From Blastococcus_B deserti (lineage in GTDB: Bacteria; Actinomycetota; Actinomycetes; Mycobacteriales; Geodermatophilaceae), in assembly GCF_042682525.1 (NCBI RefSeq), contig NZ_JBHUHP010000016.1, forward strand, positions 124,001-188,000: DNA of 64,000 nucleotides, in the 5' to 3' direction. Each line of letters starts with the position of its first letter. Within the stretch, counting starts at the first letter, position 1. Both the position numbers and the translations under genes were made by a program. Positions 25,999-34,069 of the stretch are shown piece after piece. The notes beneath the pieces are model-generated. The model was given only the letters and a program-made list of their open reading frames with translations, did not search any database and was not told the origin of the DNA.

Positions 25999-27444
25999 AT
26001 GAGCGATTCACTGACCCCTGAGCGACACCACCCGCCCAAGACACTGCGATGGCACCACGGCTTCGTGCTGGCACTGCCGATCGTGTCCGGGCTGTTCATC
26101 TCGATGGGCTACACCGTAGGTGCGATCGGCGCCTGGCCTGCGATCGCCATCGGTGCCGGGCTGGCCATCGTGGCCCTGCTGCAGAACCACCTCTTCGCCG
26201 AGATGGCCGGGATGTTCCCCGAGAAGTCCGGCGGCGTCCCGTTGTACGCAACGGAGGCTTGGAAGCGGTACTTCGCCCCGATCGGACCGCTGGCCACGTA
26301 CGGCTACTGGTGCGGGTGGGCCCTCGTCCTCTCCCTGGTCGGGCTCACGGTCGGCGCCCTGGTGCAGGCGCAGTGGTTCCCGGAAGCCACCTGGGTGCTG
26401 TTCTCGACCGGGTGGGTCGACATCGGACTCCCCCACCTCATCGCCGCCGTCACGGTGGTCGCCTGCACGGTGATCAACGTGCTCGGCATCAACATCGCCG
26501 TGCGGTTCAACCAGGTCATCGGCGCCGTCTACGTCGTGGTTCTGGCGCTGCTCGCCATCGGTCCGTTCCTCACCGGCGGGTGGGACGTCGGCCAGCTGAG
26601 CTCGCGACTCGACGGCTGGCAATCAGCGATGGTCTGGCTGTTCGTGTCGGCCTGGGCGATCTACGGCACCGAGCTCTGCGCCTCCTTCGCGCCGGAGTAC
26701 CGGGACACCGTCGGCGACACGTCGAAGGCGCTCCGTTCCGTCGCGCTGTTCATGGTCTTCGCCTACGGACTCGTTCCGCTGGCCACCACCGGTCAGCTCG
26801 GCGAGGTCACCGTGACCGAGAACCCCATCACCTACGGCGTGGTGAGCGTCCAGGAGATGCTCGGGGGCGCCTCCGGCTTGGTCACCGCCGTTCTCTGCGG
26901 TGCGCTGTTCCTCAGCATGATCTCCTCCTCCGCCGACGCCGGCCGCGCCCTGTACGGCATCGCCGAGGAGGACATGACCATCAAGCAGTTCGGGCGGCTC
27001 AACGAGCGCGGCATGCCCGGCGTGGCCCTCTGGGTCACCATGGCGGTCAACCTGCTGATCCTGGTGTTCGTTGGCAACCCAGTCGCGATCCTGATCGCCA
27101 GCAACATCGGCTACATCCTGGCCATCACGCTGGCGGTCATCGGGTTCCTGCTGCTGCGCAGGGACCGGCCGCAGTGGCCCCGGCCGATCAAGCTCGGCCC
27201 CGCATGGACCGGCATCGCGGTCGTGATCGCGGTGTTCAACGGCGCCATCCTCGTCATCGGCGCGACGAACCCCGGGCTGAGCTACGCCGGTGGTTTCACG
27301 GAGGTCCTCATCGGACTGGTGCTGCTGCTCTCCGGGGTCCTGCTGTTCGTCTACCGGAGAGTGGTCCAGGACCGCGGTCCCCTGAAGCTGCGGGAGGAAA
27401 CGCCGGCCATGCCGACCACGCAATCCGAGACGTCCCGCGTCTGA
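25999..27444 (+). CDS. APC superfamily amino acid/amine permease
   Basis: The 481-residue membrane protein has about twelve helices. The first helix carries the unwound Gly-rich element of APC transporters (LPIVSGLFISMGYTVGAIGA), and LQNHLFAEMAGMFPEKSGGV is the typical helix 2 region (consensus AELAxxxPxxGG). Late helices include SMISSSADAGRALYGIAEED. Such permeases bring in amino acids or amines by proton symport or exchange. With the amine oxidase two genes upstream, import of an aromatic or aliphatic amine is the likely role. The start has GAGGAGTCC upstream. A strong hairpin follows seven bases after the stop. Confidence 0.85.
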   Translation: MSDSLTPERHHPPKTLRWHHGFVLALPIVSGLFISMGYTVGAIGAWPAIAIGAGLAIVALLQNHLFAEMAGMFPEKSGGVPLYATEAWKRYFAPIGPLATYGYWCGWALVLSLVGLTVGALVQAQWFPEATWVLFSTGWVDIGLPHLIAAVTVVACTVINVLGINIAVRFNQVIGAVYVVVLALLAIGPFLTGGWDVGQLSSRLDGWQSAMVWLFVSAWAIYGTELCASFAPEYRDTVGDTSKALRSVALFMVFAYGLVPLATTGQLGEVTVTENPITYGVVSVQEMLGGASGLVTAVLCGALFLSMISSSADAGRALYGIAEEDMTIKQFGRLNERGMPGVALWVTMAVNLLILVFVGNPVAILIASNIGYILAITLAVIGFLLLRRDRPQWPRPIKLGPAWTGIAVVIAVFNGAILVIGATNPGLSYAGGFTEVLIGLVLLLSGVLLFVYRRVVQDRGPLKLREETPAMPTTQSETSRV

Positions 27445-27450
27445 CGCCAC

Positions 27451-27483
27451 GGCCCGGGTGTCGTCGCCGACGACACCCGGGCC
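27451..27483 (+). terminator. Strong hairpin terminator after the permease gene
   Basis: GGCCCGGGTGTCGT pairs with ACGACACCCGGGCC, a perfect 14-base stem with a short loop, seven bases after the permease stop. It has no T-run. It splits the amine oxidase/permease operon from the dehydrogenase/MoaF operon. Confidence 0.75.
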
Positions 27484-27580
27484 AGGGACCGTCGCCGCGG
27501 GAGCCGATGCACCGCGTCGCCGGTCCTTTCCCACGCCAACGATCGACTCGACCCCGACCCTCGAGAGGGGAACGCACAGC

Positions 27581-28414
27581 ATGCCCATCGACGCAGCGGC
27601 GCCGGCCCAGGAACCGGCGGTCGCCCTCATCACCGGTGGTGGAACCGGCATCGGGGCAGCAACGGCCGCAGCCCTCACCGCGAGCGGCTGGTCCGTCCTG
27701 ATCTGCGGGCGTCGGCAGTCAGCTCTGCAGCGCGTCGCCGAGGCCACGGGAGCTCATCCGCTCACCTCGGACGTGACCGCCCGCGGCGAGGCCGACCGCG
27801 TCGTCTCCGAAGTCATGCACCGGTTCGGCCGGCTCGACGGCCTCGTGCTCAACGCCGGGACCGTGCGCCCAGGAGCGGTCGGGGACATCGCCGAGTCCGA
27901 CTGGGAGGCGATGGTGACGACCAACCTGACGGCTCCCTATCGGTTGCTGCACGCCGCCCTACCCCACCTCGTCCGTCACCGCGGCTCGGTTGTCGGCGTC
28001 GCCTCGGTCAGCGCGCTGCGGGCCTCCGGCGGCATCGCCGGCTACAACGCCACCAAGGCCGGGCTGACCATGCTGCTGCAGTCGGTGGCCGTCGACTACG
28101 GCCCCCAGGGCGTCCGAGCCAACGTCGTCTGCCCCGGCTGGACGCGCACGGAGATGGCCGACGAGGAAATGGCCACCCTCGGCCAGGAGCGCGGCGTCAC
28201 TGTCGAGAACGCCTACGCCCTGGCCACCGCGCTGGTGCCCCTTCAGCGCCCTGCCCGGGCCGACGAGGTGGCCACGGCGATCCGTCACCTGCTCTCACCT
28301 GCCGCCTCCTACGTCAACGGCGCGGTGATCCCGGTCGACGGCGGCCATTCCGCCGTCGACGTCGGCACCGTCGCCTTCGACCCGCGCTTCACCATTGCGC
28401 TCCAGCCGGCCTGA
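27581..28414 (+). CDS. Short-chain dehydrogenase/reductase (SDR)
   Basis: The 277-residue protein is a classical SDR. The cofactor loop TGGGTGIGAATA is at about 19-30, LVLNAGT is the NAG motif at about 87-93, and the catalytic region has the Ser in GVASVSALRASGG and YNATKAG (Tyr-x3-Lys at about 157-161). The C-terminal VNGAVIPVDGGHS is typical. It oxidises or reduces a carbonyl/alcohol with NAD(P). With the adjacent second SDR and MoaF-like gene, the group resembles the moaE-moaF arrangement of the monoamine regulon of enteric bacteria, where MoaE is an SDR. The start ATG follows GAGAGGGGAACGC. Confidence 0.85.
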   Translation: MPIDAAAPAQEPAVALITGGGTGIGAATAAALTASGWSVLICGRRQSALQRVAEATGAHPLTSDVTARGEADRVVSEVMHRFGRLDGLVLNAGTVRPGAVGDIAESDWEAMVTTNLTAPYRLLHAALPHLVRHRGSVVGVASVSALRASGGIAGYNATKAGLTMLLQSVAVDYGPQGVRANVVCPGWTRTEMADEEMATLGQERGVTVENAYALATALVPLQRPARADEVATAIRHLLSPAASYVNGAVIPVDGGHSAVDVGTVAFDPRFTIALQPA

Positions 28415-28443
28415 GCCGCACCGAACGAGAGAGGAGCCCTGGC

Positions 28444-29214
28444 GTGGACCTGCACCTTCGCGATCGTGTCGCTCTCGTCACCGGCGGCGCCTCGGGGATC
28501 GGCCGCGCCTGCGTGGACGCCCTCATCGCCGAGGGTGCTCGGGTGGCCGTCCTCGACCGCAGCCTCGAGGGCAAGCCGGTCGTCGACGACCTGCGACGGC
28601 GGGGACACGCCGTCGAGTTCGTCCGGGCGGACGTCACCGTCGAGGAGCAGGTGGCCGACGCGGTGGCACAGACCGTCGAGATCTTCGGCCGCCTGGACAC
28701 CCTGCTCGGGTGCGCTGGCATCTCCGGCCCGGTAGGAACCCTCGCGGCCGACGTGTCCGAGCAGGACTGGGACCGCGTGATGGCCGTCAACATCAAGGGC
28801 AACTTCCTCGTCGCCAAGCACGCCATCCCGCGACTTGCGGACAGCGACGTCGGGACCATCGTGTTCATCGCTTCGGACGCGGCCCTGGTCGCCTTCGAGG
28901 GCATGACTCCCTACAGCACCTCCAAGGGCGCCGTCCTCATGCTCACGCGGTCGCTGTCGACCGACCACCCCGGCATCCGGGTCAACTGCCTGTGTCCCGG
29001 GGTCGTCGACACCCCGATGTCCCGTGGCGATCTCGGCCGCCCGCAGGGCTTCGCGGGGACAGGCCTGCCGGTGATGCAGCCCGAACAGATCGCCGCACAC
29101 GCCACCTTCCTCGCCTCACCCGTCAGCGCGCCCATCAACGGGACCCCGATCGTCTCCGACTTCGGCTACGTCGCCCGGTCCGCACTGCCCCCGCTCGACT
29201 TCACCACCGCCTGA
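28444..29214 (+). CDS. Short-chain dehydrogenase/reductase (SDR), second copy
   Basis: The 256-residue SDR has TGGASGIGRACV at about 13-24, GCAGISG in place of the usual NNAG, VFIASDAALVAF for the catalytic Ser strand, and YSTSKGA (Tyr-x3-Lys) at about 154-160. The C-terminus lacks the usual VDGG and instead reads IVSDFGYVARSAL, which is odd for the family. The GTG start is preceded by GAGAGGAGC and lies 29 bases after the previous SDR, so both are in one transcript with the MoaF-like gene. Substrate unknown; it may act on the amine-derived alcohol or aldehyde. Confidence 0.83.
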   Translation: MDLHLRDRVALVTGGASGIGRACVDALIAEGARVAVLDRSLEGKPVVDDLRRRGHAVEFVRADVTVEEQVADAVAQTVEIFGRLDTLLGCAGISGPVGTLAADVSEQDWDRVMAVNIKGNFLVAKHAIPRLADSDVGTIVFIASDAALVAFEGMTPYSTSKGAVLMLTRSLSTDHPGIRVNCLCPGVVDTPMSRGDLGRPQGFAGTGLPVMQPEQIAAHATFLASPVSAPINGTPIVSDFGYVARSALPPLDFTTA

Positions 29215-29247
29215 CCCGTTCGGCACCCCTACACACAGGAGAACCTC

Positions 29248-30084
29248 ATGACCACGCCAGCCAACACGTTCAGCTGGGCCAAGGACGACTGGACGTCGCT
29301 CAACGAGATGGCCGACGGCTTCAACGAGTACCGCCCAGCCCACTCCACGGCGCTCGAAGGACAGCGTCTGGAGCTGCAGTGCCGCATTCCCGGCGTGCCG
29401 GAGTCGGACTTCACGCTGGTTCACGAGTTCGACGCCGGCTCACTGCGGTGGACGCTGCAAGAGGGCGACGGTGTCCGTGAGGGAAAGGACCGCTGCGAGC
29501 TGTTCGAGATGCAGCCCGGCCTTTTCTTCCTGCACTACCAGCGCAGCGCTGAGGATCACCCGGTCGTCGTCACCATGGCCCTCGACACCCGCAGCGGTCA
29601 GGCCACAGGGGCCGTCGGCGAGCTCGGGCTCGAGCCGGACCCCCACCTGGCCCGCCAGCAGTGGTTCCAGGGGCAGCTCGTGGGAACCGACGCCACCGCC
29701 GACGGCGCTCACGCGTACACCGACGAACTGCTCGGGCACCGCGTCCGCTACGCCTACAGCAGCGACGACGTCTACGACCACATCTACCTCAACGAGCACC
29801 TGTTCACCTGGGTCTGCCTCGGCGGCGCCGAGCTCGGCGTTGCGGACACCGACCGCGCCGCCTACTGGAAGCTGCGGGAGGACACCTACCTGTTCTCGTG
29901 GCTCGAGAAGAACGTCGGCGTCGAGGGCATGGTCCTGATCGACCTCGCAGCCCTGCGCACCGTGGGCATCCAGTTCGGCCTCGACCAGGGGACCGGCGAT
30001 CTGGTCAACATCACGATGGGCGCCTACGCCACCGACTTCGGCCGCGTGCCCAGCGTCCCCGAGCACCGGCCGGGGCCCGCCTGA
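29248..30084 (+). CDS. moaF: MoaF-like protein of the monoamine regulon
   Basis: The 278-residue protein has two lipocalin-like halves. The N-terminal half (about 1-110) has ALEGQRLELQC, LVHEFDAGSLRWTL and LFFLHYQ. The C-terminal half (about 140-265) has ELLGHRVRYAYSSDDVYDHI, YLNEHLFTWVCL and EDTYLFSWLEKNVGVEGMVL. This is the MoaF family pattern. In enteric bacteria MoaF is encoded with the SDR MoaE and the tyramine oxidase gene; the old name refers to molybdenum cofactor but a biochemical role is not established. The family fits the amine theme of this cluster. A hairpin follows the stop by 18 bases, ending the operon. Confidence 0.78.
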   Translation: MTTPANTFSWAKDDWTSLNEMADGFNEYRPAHSTALEGQRLELQCRIPGVPESDFTLVHEFDAGSLRWTLQEGDGVREGKDRCELFEMQPGLFFLHYQRSAEDHPVVVTMALDTRSGQATGAVGELGLEPDPHLARQQWFQGQLVGTDATADGAHAYTDELLGHRVRYAYSSDDVYDHIYLNEHLFTWVCLGGAELGVADTDRAAYWKLREDTYLFSWLEKNVGVEGMVLIDLAALRTVGIQFGLDQGTGDLVNITMGAYATDFGRVPSVPEHRPGPA

Positions 30085-30101
30085 CCGACCGTCCCACCCG
30101 G

Positions 30102-30138
30102 CGCCCGGGCTCCCGCGACCTCCGTCGGGACCCGGGCG
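30102..30138 (+). terminator. Hairpin terminator after the MoaF-like gene
   Basis: CGCCCGGG pairs with CCCGGGCG, with a further CCCG/CGGG pairing inside, giving a long G+C stem 18 bases after the stop. No T-run. Confidence 0.65.
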
Positions 30139-30222
30139 TCGACGTCTCCGCGACATCGAGTCCTCGTGCCCCTTGTGTCGCAGGCCACCCCCCCGTACCG
30201 TTGGACCGGTAAGAGAACGCAC

Positions 30223-30239
30223 CGTTCGATTATCGGACG
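30223..30239. promoter_or_regulatory. Candidate IclR operator upstream of the MBL/homogentisate operon
   Basis: CGTTCGAT-T-ATCGGACG is a near-perfect 17-base palindrome 24 bases before the MBL gene start. A 17-mer differing at only three positions (CGTCCGCCTATCGGACG) lies upstream of the chemoreceptor gene at 40877, and a half-site ACCGTCCGAT lies just before the IclR gene. A weak promoter could overlap it (TTGGAC at 30201). Confidence 0.55.
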
Positions 30240-30262
30240 ACAGCGGATCAGGAGATCCCCCC

Positions 30263-31225
30263 ATGGCAGCCAAGCCCTTCGCTTCCTCCGCCGATCTCGG
30301 CGTCAAGGAGCAGACCCTCGAGGTCCTCGCCGACGGCGTGTACGCCCTGACCGCGGAAGGCGACCCCAACCTCGGCGCCATCGAGGGCGAGGACTTCCTC
30401 GTCTGCTTCGAGGCGCTGGCCACCCCAGTCGCCGCGCGCCGCTGGCTGGCCAAGCTGCGGGAGCACACCGACAAGCCGGTCCGGTACCTGGTGCTCAGCC
30501 ACTACCACGCCGTCCGGGTGCTGGGCGCCAGCGCGTTCGACGCCGAGATCATCGTCAGCTCCGAGCAGACCAAGGGCCTGATCGCCGAGCGCGGGCAGCA
30601 GGACTGGGAGAGCGAGTTCGGCCGGATGCCGCGGCTGTTCGAGGAGCCGGAGTCCATCCCGGGCCTGACCTGGCCCACGATGACGTTCCGCGACAAGCTG
30701 ACCATCGAGCTCGGTGGCGACCGCGGCGAGCTGGTCCTGGAGTTCCTGGGCCGCGGGCACACCGAGGGCGACATCGTGGCCTGGATCCCCAAGCACGAGA
30801 TCCTCTTCGCCGGCGACCTGGTCGAGTCCCAGGCGGCGCTCTACACCGGCGACGCGTTCCACTTCGACTGGGCCTCCGACACCCTCGACCGGGTCAAGGC
30901 CCTGGGTGCGCAGCAGCTCATCGGTGGGCGTGGCGCCATCGCCCGCGGCCGCGATGAGGTCGACGCCGCGATCGAGCAGACCCGCGACTTCCTGCTCACC
31001 ATGCAGCGCACCGTCGGGGATGTGCACCGCGCCGGTGGCACCCTCAAGCAGGCCTTCGAAGCCACCCACACCGCCCTGGCCCCGAAGTACGGCAAGTGGC
31101 CGATCTTCGAGCACTGCCTGCCCTTCGACGTCCAGCGCATCTGGGACGAGATGGACGGCATCGAGCGCCCGGTCATCTGGACCGCCGAGCGCGACCGCCA
31201 GGTGTGGGACGAGCTGCAGGGCTGA
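30263..31225 (+). CDS. MBL-fold (metallo-beta-lactamase-like) protein with altered metal motif
   Basis: The 320-residue protein has the MBL core: YLVLSHYHAVRVLGASAF in place of the classic HxHxDH loop, then GRGHTEGDIVAWIP (third His) and ILFAGDLVES (Asp). The first two His are kept (HYH), but the Asp-His that bind the second metal are Val and Arg (HYHAVR). It is thus either a one-metal enzyme or a non-catalytic member. The family includes thioesterases, lactonases and quinone-related hydrolases. It is the first gene of the homogentisate operon, nine bases before the monooxygenase, with AGGAGATC upstream. A role in hydrolysing or detoxifying a pathway intermediate is inference. Confidence 0.75.
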   Translation: MAAKPFASSADLGVKEQTLEVLADGVYALTAEGDPNLGAIEGEDFLVCFEALATPVAARRWLAKLREHTDKPVRYLVLSHYHAVRVLGASAFDAEIIVSSEQTKGLIAERGQQDWESEFGRMPRLFEEPESIPGLTWPTMTFRDKLTIELGGDRGELVLEFLGRGHTEGDIVAWIPKHEILFAGDLVESQAALYTGDAFHFDWASDTLDRVKALGAQQLIGGRGAIARGRDEVDAAIEQTRDFLLTMQRTVGDVHRAGGTLKQAFEATHTALAPKYGKWPIFEHCLPFDVQRIWDEMDGIERPVIWTAERDRQVWDELQG

Positions 31226-31233
31226 CGACGGCG

Positions 31234-32847
31234 ATGATGACCTCTTCCACGAGCGCACCGGTCCTGGTGCTGGGCTGCGGTCCGGTCGGCCAGACCACCG
31301 CCCTCCTCCTGGCCCGTTGGGGCCTGTCCGTCGTCGTCCTGGATGGGCGCCCCGAGCGGGACGTGATCGGCAGCAAGGCGATCTGCCAGCAGCGCGACGT
31401 CCTCGACGTCTGGGACTCCGTCGGCGTCGGCGCGGAGGTGGCCCGCCGCGGCGTCACGTGGACGACCGCCCGGACCTTCCACCGCGACGAGGAGCTGTTC
31501 AGCTTCCAGTTCGCCGACCGCGGGAAGTCGCCCTTCCCCCCGTTCGTCAACATCTCCCAGTGCGAGACCGAGCAGCTGCTCGACGAGCGGATCGCCGCCG
31601 AGCCGCTGATCGAGGTCCGCTGGGGCCACCGGGTGACCGACATCCAGCAGGACGGATCCGGCGTGACCGTCGTCTGCGCCACCACGGACGGCGAGACGCC
31701 GGTCCGCGGCGCCTACGCCGTCGCGTGCGCCGGCCCGCGCAGCGACGCGATCCGCGCCGCGCTGGGACTGTCCTTCGAGGGCGAGACGTTCGAGGACTAC
31801 TTCCTGATCTGCGACATCCGCACCGACCTGCCCGGCTGGGAGACCGAGCGGCGGTTCTACTTCGACCCCGAGTGGAACCCCGGCCGGCAGGTGCTCATCC
31901 ACCCGTGCCCGGACTCCACGTTCCGGATCGACTGGCAGGTGCCGCCGGACTTCGACCTCGCTGCCGAGGAGACCTCGGGCGGCCTGGACCGGCGCATCCG
32001 GCAGGTGATCGGCGACCAGCCCTACGAGATCGTGTGGAAGTCGGTCTACCGCTTCCACTCCCGCGTGGTCGACCGCATGCGGGTCGGCCGGGTGCTGGTC
32101 GCCGGCGATGCCGCGCACCTGGTCTCGCCCTTCGGGGCGCGCGGCCTGAACTCCGGGGTCCTGGACGCCGAGAACGCCGCCTGGAAGATCGCCTTCGTCG
32201 CCCGCGGCTGGGCTCCGGAGTCGCTCCTGGACAGCTACCACGACGAGCGGCACGCGGCGGCGCTGGAGAACATCGACGTCACCGGGGCAACCATGCGGTT
32301 CCTCGTGCCGGGGACTGACGAGGAGGCAGCTCGCCGCCTCGACGTCCTGGAGCGGGCGGCGACCGACCCCTCCGCCCGGGCGCTGGTGGACTCCGGCCGG
32401 CTCGCCGAGCCGTTCTGGTACGTCGACTCGCCGCTGACCACCCCCGACGAGCGGCGGCCGTTCCGCGGCCGGCCGGCCCGCGGGGACGTCCCCGTGCCGG
32501 GACCGGGTGTCCTCGTTCCCGACTGCCCGATCAGCGTGCCCGGCCGGCCGGAGCTGGGCCGGCTCCGGCAGCTGGCCCGCGCCGGGGTCACCGTTCTCGT
32601 GGGAGACGACGCTCCGCTCCCCTCGCGGCCGGAGACCCTGCCGGCGGACCTGCCCGTCGCCGTGCACCGCATCAGCGAACTCGACGCCGGCCCCACGCTG
32701 CGCGAGGCGCTCGGCGCCCGCCCGGACGAGATCTGGGTCCTGCGCCCCGACGGTCACGTGGCCGCCGTCCTCACCCGCATCGCCGACGTCGCCCCCGCGG
32801 TGGCCCGGCTGCTCGACCGCTCCGTCCCCAGCCCCGTCCTCGCCTGA
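31234..32847 (+). CDS. FAD-dependent aromatic-ring monooxygenase (PHBH/MhpA family)
   Basis: The 537-residue protein is a class A flavoprotein hydroxylase. FAD-binding LVLGCGPVGQTTALLLARWG is at about 10-29. RVLVAGDAAHLVSPFGARGL (the GD motif) is at about 285-304. NSGVLDAENAAWKI follows, and a thioredoxin-like C-terminal domain (about 410-537) is as in MhpA/phenol hydroxylase relatives. It would insert one oxygen into an aromatic ring with NAD(P)H. Because homogentisate dioxygenase follows 16 bases downstream, hydroxylation of an arylacetate such as 3-hydroxyphenylacetate to homogentisate is the best guess. That specificity is inference from neighbours. Two ATGs (31234, 31237) are possible starts. 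Confidence 0.82.
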   Translation: MMTSSTSAPVLVLGCGPVGQTTALLLARWGLSVVVLDGRPERDVIGSKAICQQRDVLDVWDSVGVGAEVARRGVTWTTARTFHRDEELFSFQFADRGKSPFPPFVNISQCETEQLLDERIAAEPLIEVRWGHRVTDIQQDGSGVTVVCATTDGETPVRGAYAVACAGPRSDAIRAALGLSFEGETFEDYFLICDIRTDLPGWETERRFYFDPEWNPGRQVLIHPCPDSTFRIDWQVPPDFDLAAEETSGGLDRRIRQVIGDQPYEIVWKSVYRFHSRVVDRMRVGRVLVAGDAAHLVSPFGARGLNSGVLDAENAAWKIAFVARGWAPESLLDSYHDERHAAALENIDVTGATMRFLVPGTDEEAARRLDVLERAATDPSARALVDSGRLAEPFWYVDSPLTTPDERRPFRGRPARGDVPVPGPGVLVPDCPISVPGRPELGRLRQLARAGVTVLVGDDAPLPSRPETLPADLPVAVHRISELDAGPTLREALGARPDEIWVLRPDGHVAAVLTRIADVAPAVARLLDRSVPSPVLA

Positions 32848-32863
32848 GAAAGGACCCCCTCCC

Positions 32864-34069
32864 ATGGCGTTCTACCAGCAGGTGGGCAGCGTCCCGCCGA
32901 AGCGGCACACCCAGTTCCGCGCTCCCGACGGCACCCTCTACTCCGAGGAGCTCGTCGGCGAGGAGGGCTTCTCCTCCGACTCGTCGCTGCTCTACCACCG
33001 CGGCATCCCGTCGGCGATCGTCGACGCCCGCCCGTGGGAGCTCCCCGACCAGACCCTCACGCCCAACGCCCCGCTCACCCCGCGGCACCTGAAGCTGCAC
33101 GACCTCTTCCCGGGCGAGGAGCACAAGGCCACCGACGCGGTCACCGGCCGGCGCCTGGTGCTGGGCAACGGCGACGTCCGGATCTCCTACGCCGTGTCCT
33201 CGGCGACCTCGCCCTACTACCGGAACGCGACCGGCGACGAGTGCGTCTACGTCGAGCGCGGCTCAGCGACGGTCGAGACCTCCTTCGGCGCGCTGGAGGT
33301 CGGGCAGGGCGACTACGTGATCATCCCGCGCACGGTCACGCACCGCTGGGTCCCGACCGGCGACGAGCCGCTGCGGACCTACGCCATCGAGGCCAACAGC
33401 CACATCGCGCCGCCGAAGCGGTACCTCTCCAAGTACGGGCAGTTCCTGGAGCACGCGCCGTTCTGCGAGCGCGATCTGCGCACGCCCACCGAGCCGCTGC
33501 TGGCCGAGGGCACCGACGTCGAGGTCTACGTCAAGCACCGCGGGAGCGGCCCGGGTGGGCTCACCGGCACCATCCACGTCGTGCCGGAGCACCCCTTCGA
33601 CGTGGTCGGGTGGGACGGCTGCCTCTACCCCTACGTGTTCAACATCGCCGACTACGAGCCGATCACCGGCCGGGTCCACCAGCCGCCGCCGGTGCACCAG
33701 GTCTTCGAGGGCCACAACTTCGTGATCTGCAACTTCGTGCCGCGGAAGGTCGACTACCACCCTCAGGCGGTGCCCGTCCCCTACTACCACTCCAACGTCG
33801 ACTCCGACGAGATCATGTTCTACGTCGACGGGGACTACGAGGCCCGCAAGGGGTCCGGCATCGGCAAGGGCTCGATCTCGGTGCACCCGGGTGGGCACAG
33901 CCACGGCCCGCAGCCCGGCGCGGTGGAGCGGTCTCTGGGCATCGAGTACTTCGACGAGCTCGCCGTCATGGTCGACACCTTCCGGCCGCTGGATCTCGGT
34001 GAGGGCGGGCTCGCCGTCGACGACGGCAAGTACGCCTGGTCGTGGTCGGGACGGGGGCCGTCGGCGTGA
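32864..34069 (+). CDS. hmgA: Homogentisate 1,2-dioxygenase
   Basis: The 401-residue protein is a cupin-type ring-cleaving dioxygenase. Recognisable stretches include YVERGSATVETSFGALEVGQ, GDYVIIPRTVTHRWVP and FNIADYEPITGRVHQPPPVH. The iron site maps to YYHSNVDSDEIMFYVDGDYE and VHPGGHSHGPQPGA. It converts homogentisate to maleylacetoacetate with iron and O2. It is a shorter actinobacterial form than the roughly 435-residue proteobacterial enzyme, and the HxNxxSE iron motif is replaced by HSNVDSDE. The start follows AAAGGA. The stop overlaps the next gene's GTG by four bases, and fumarylacetoacetase follows, so the role is well supported by context. Confidence 0.9.
   Translation: MAFYQQVGSVPPKRHTQFRAPDGTLYSEELVGEEGFSSDSSLLYHRGIPSAIVDARPWELPDQTLTPNAPLTPRHLKLHDLFPGEEHKATDAVTGRRLVLGNGDVRISYAVSSATSPYYRNATGDECVYVERGSATVETSFGALEVGQGDYVIIPRTVTHRWVPTGDEPLRTYAIEANSHIAPPKRYLSKYGQFLEHAPFCERDLRTPTEPLLAEGTDVEVYVKHRGSGPGGLTGTIHVVPEHPFDVVGWDGCLYPYVFNIADYEPITGRVHQPPPVHQVFEGHNFVICNFVPRKVDYHPQAVPVPYYHSNVDSDEIMFYVDGDYEARKGSGIGKGSISVHPGGHSHGPQPGAVERSLGIEYFDELAVMVDTFRPLDLGEGGLAVDDGKYAWSWSGRGPSA

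Noticed and set aside
30841..32865. A 674-codon open frame on the minus strand
   Set aside because: It is the shadow of the FAD monooxygenase and of the end of the MBL gene; no coherent domain.
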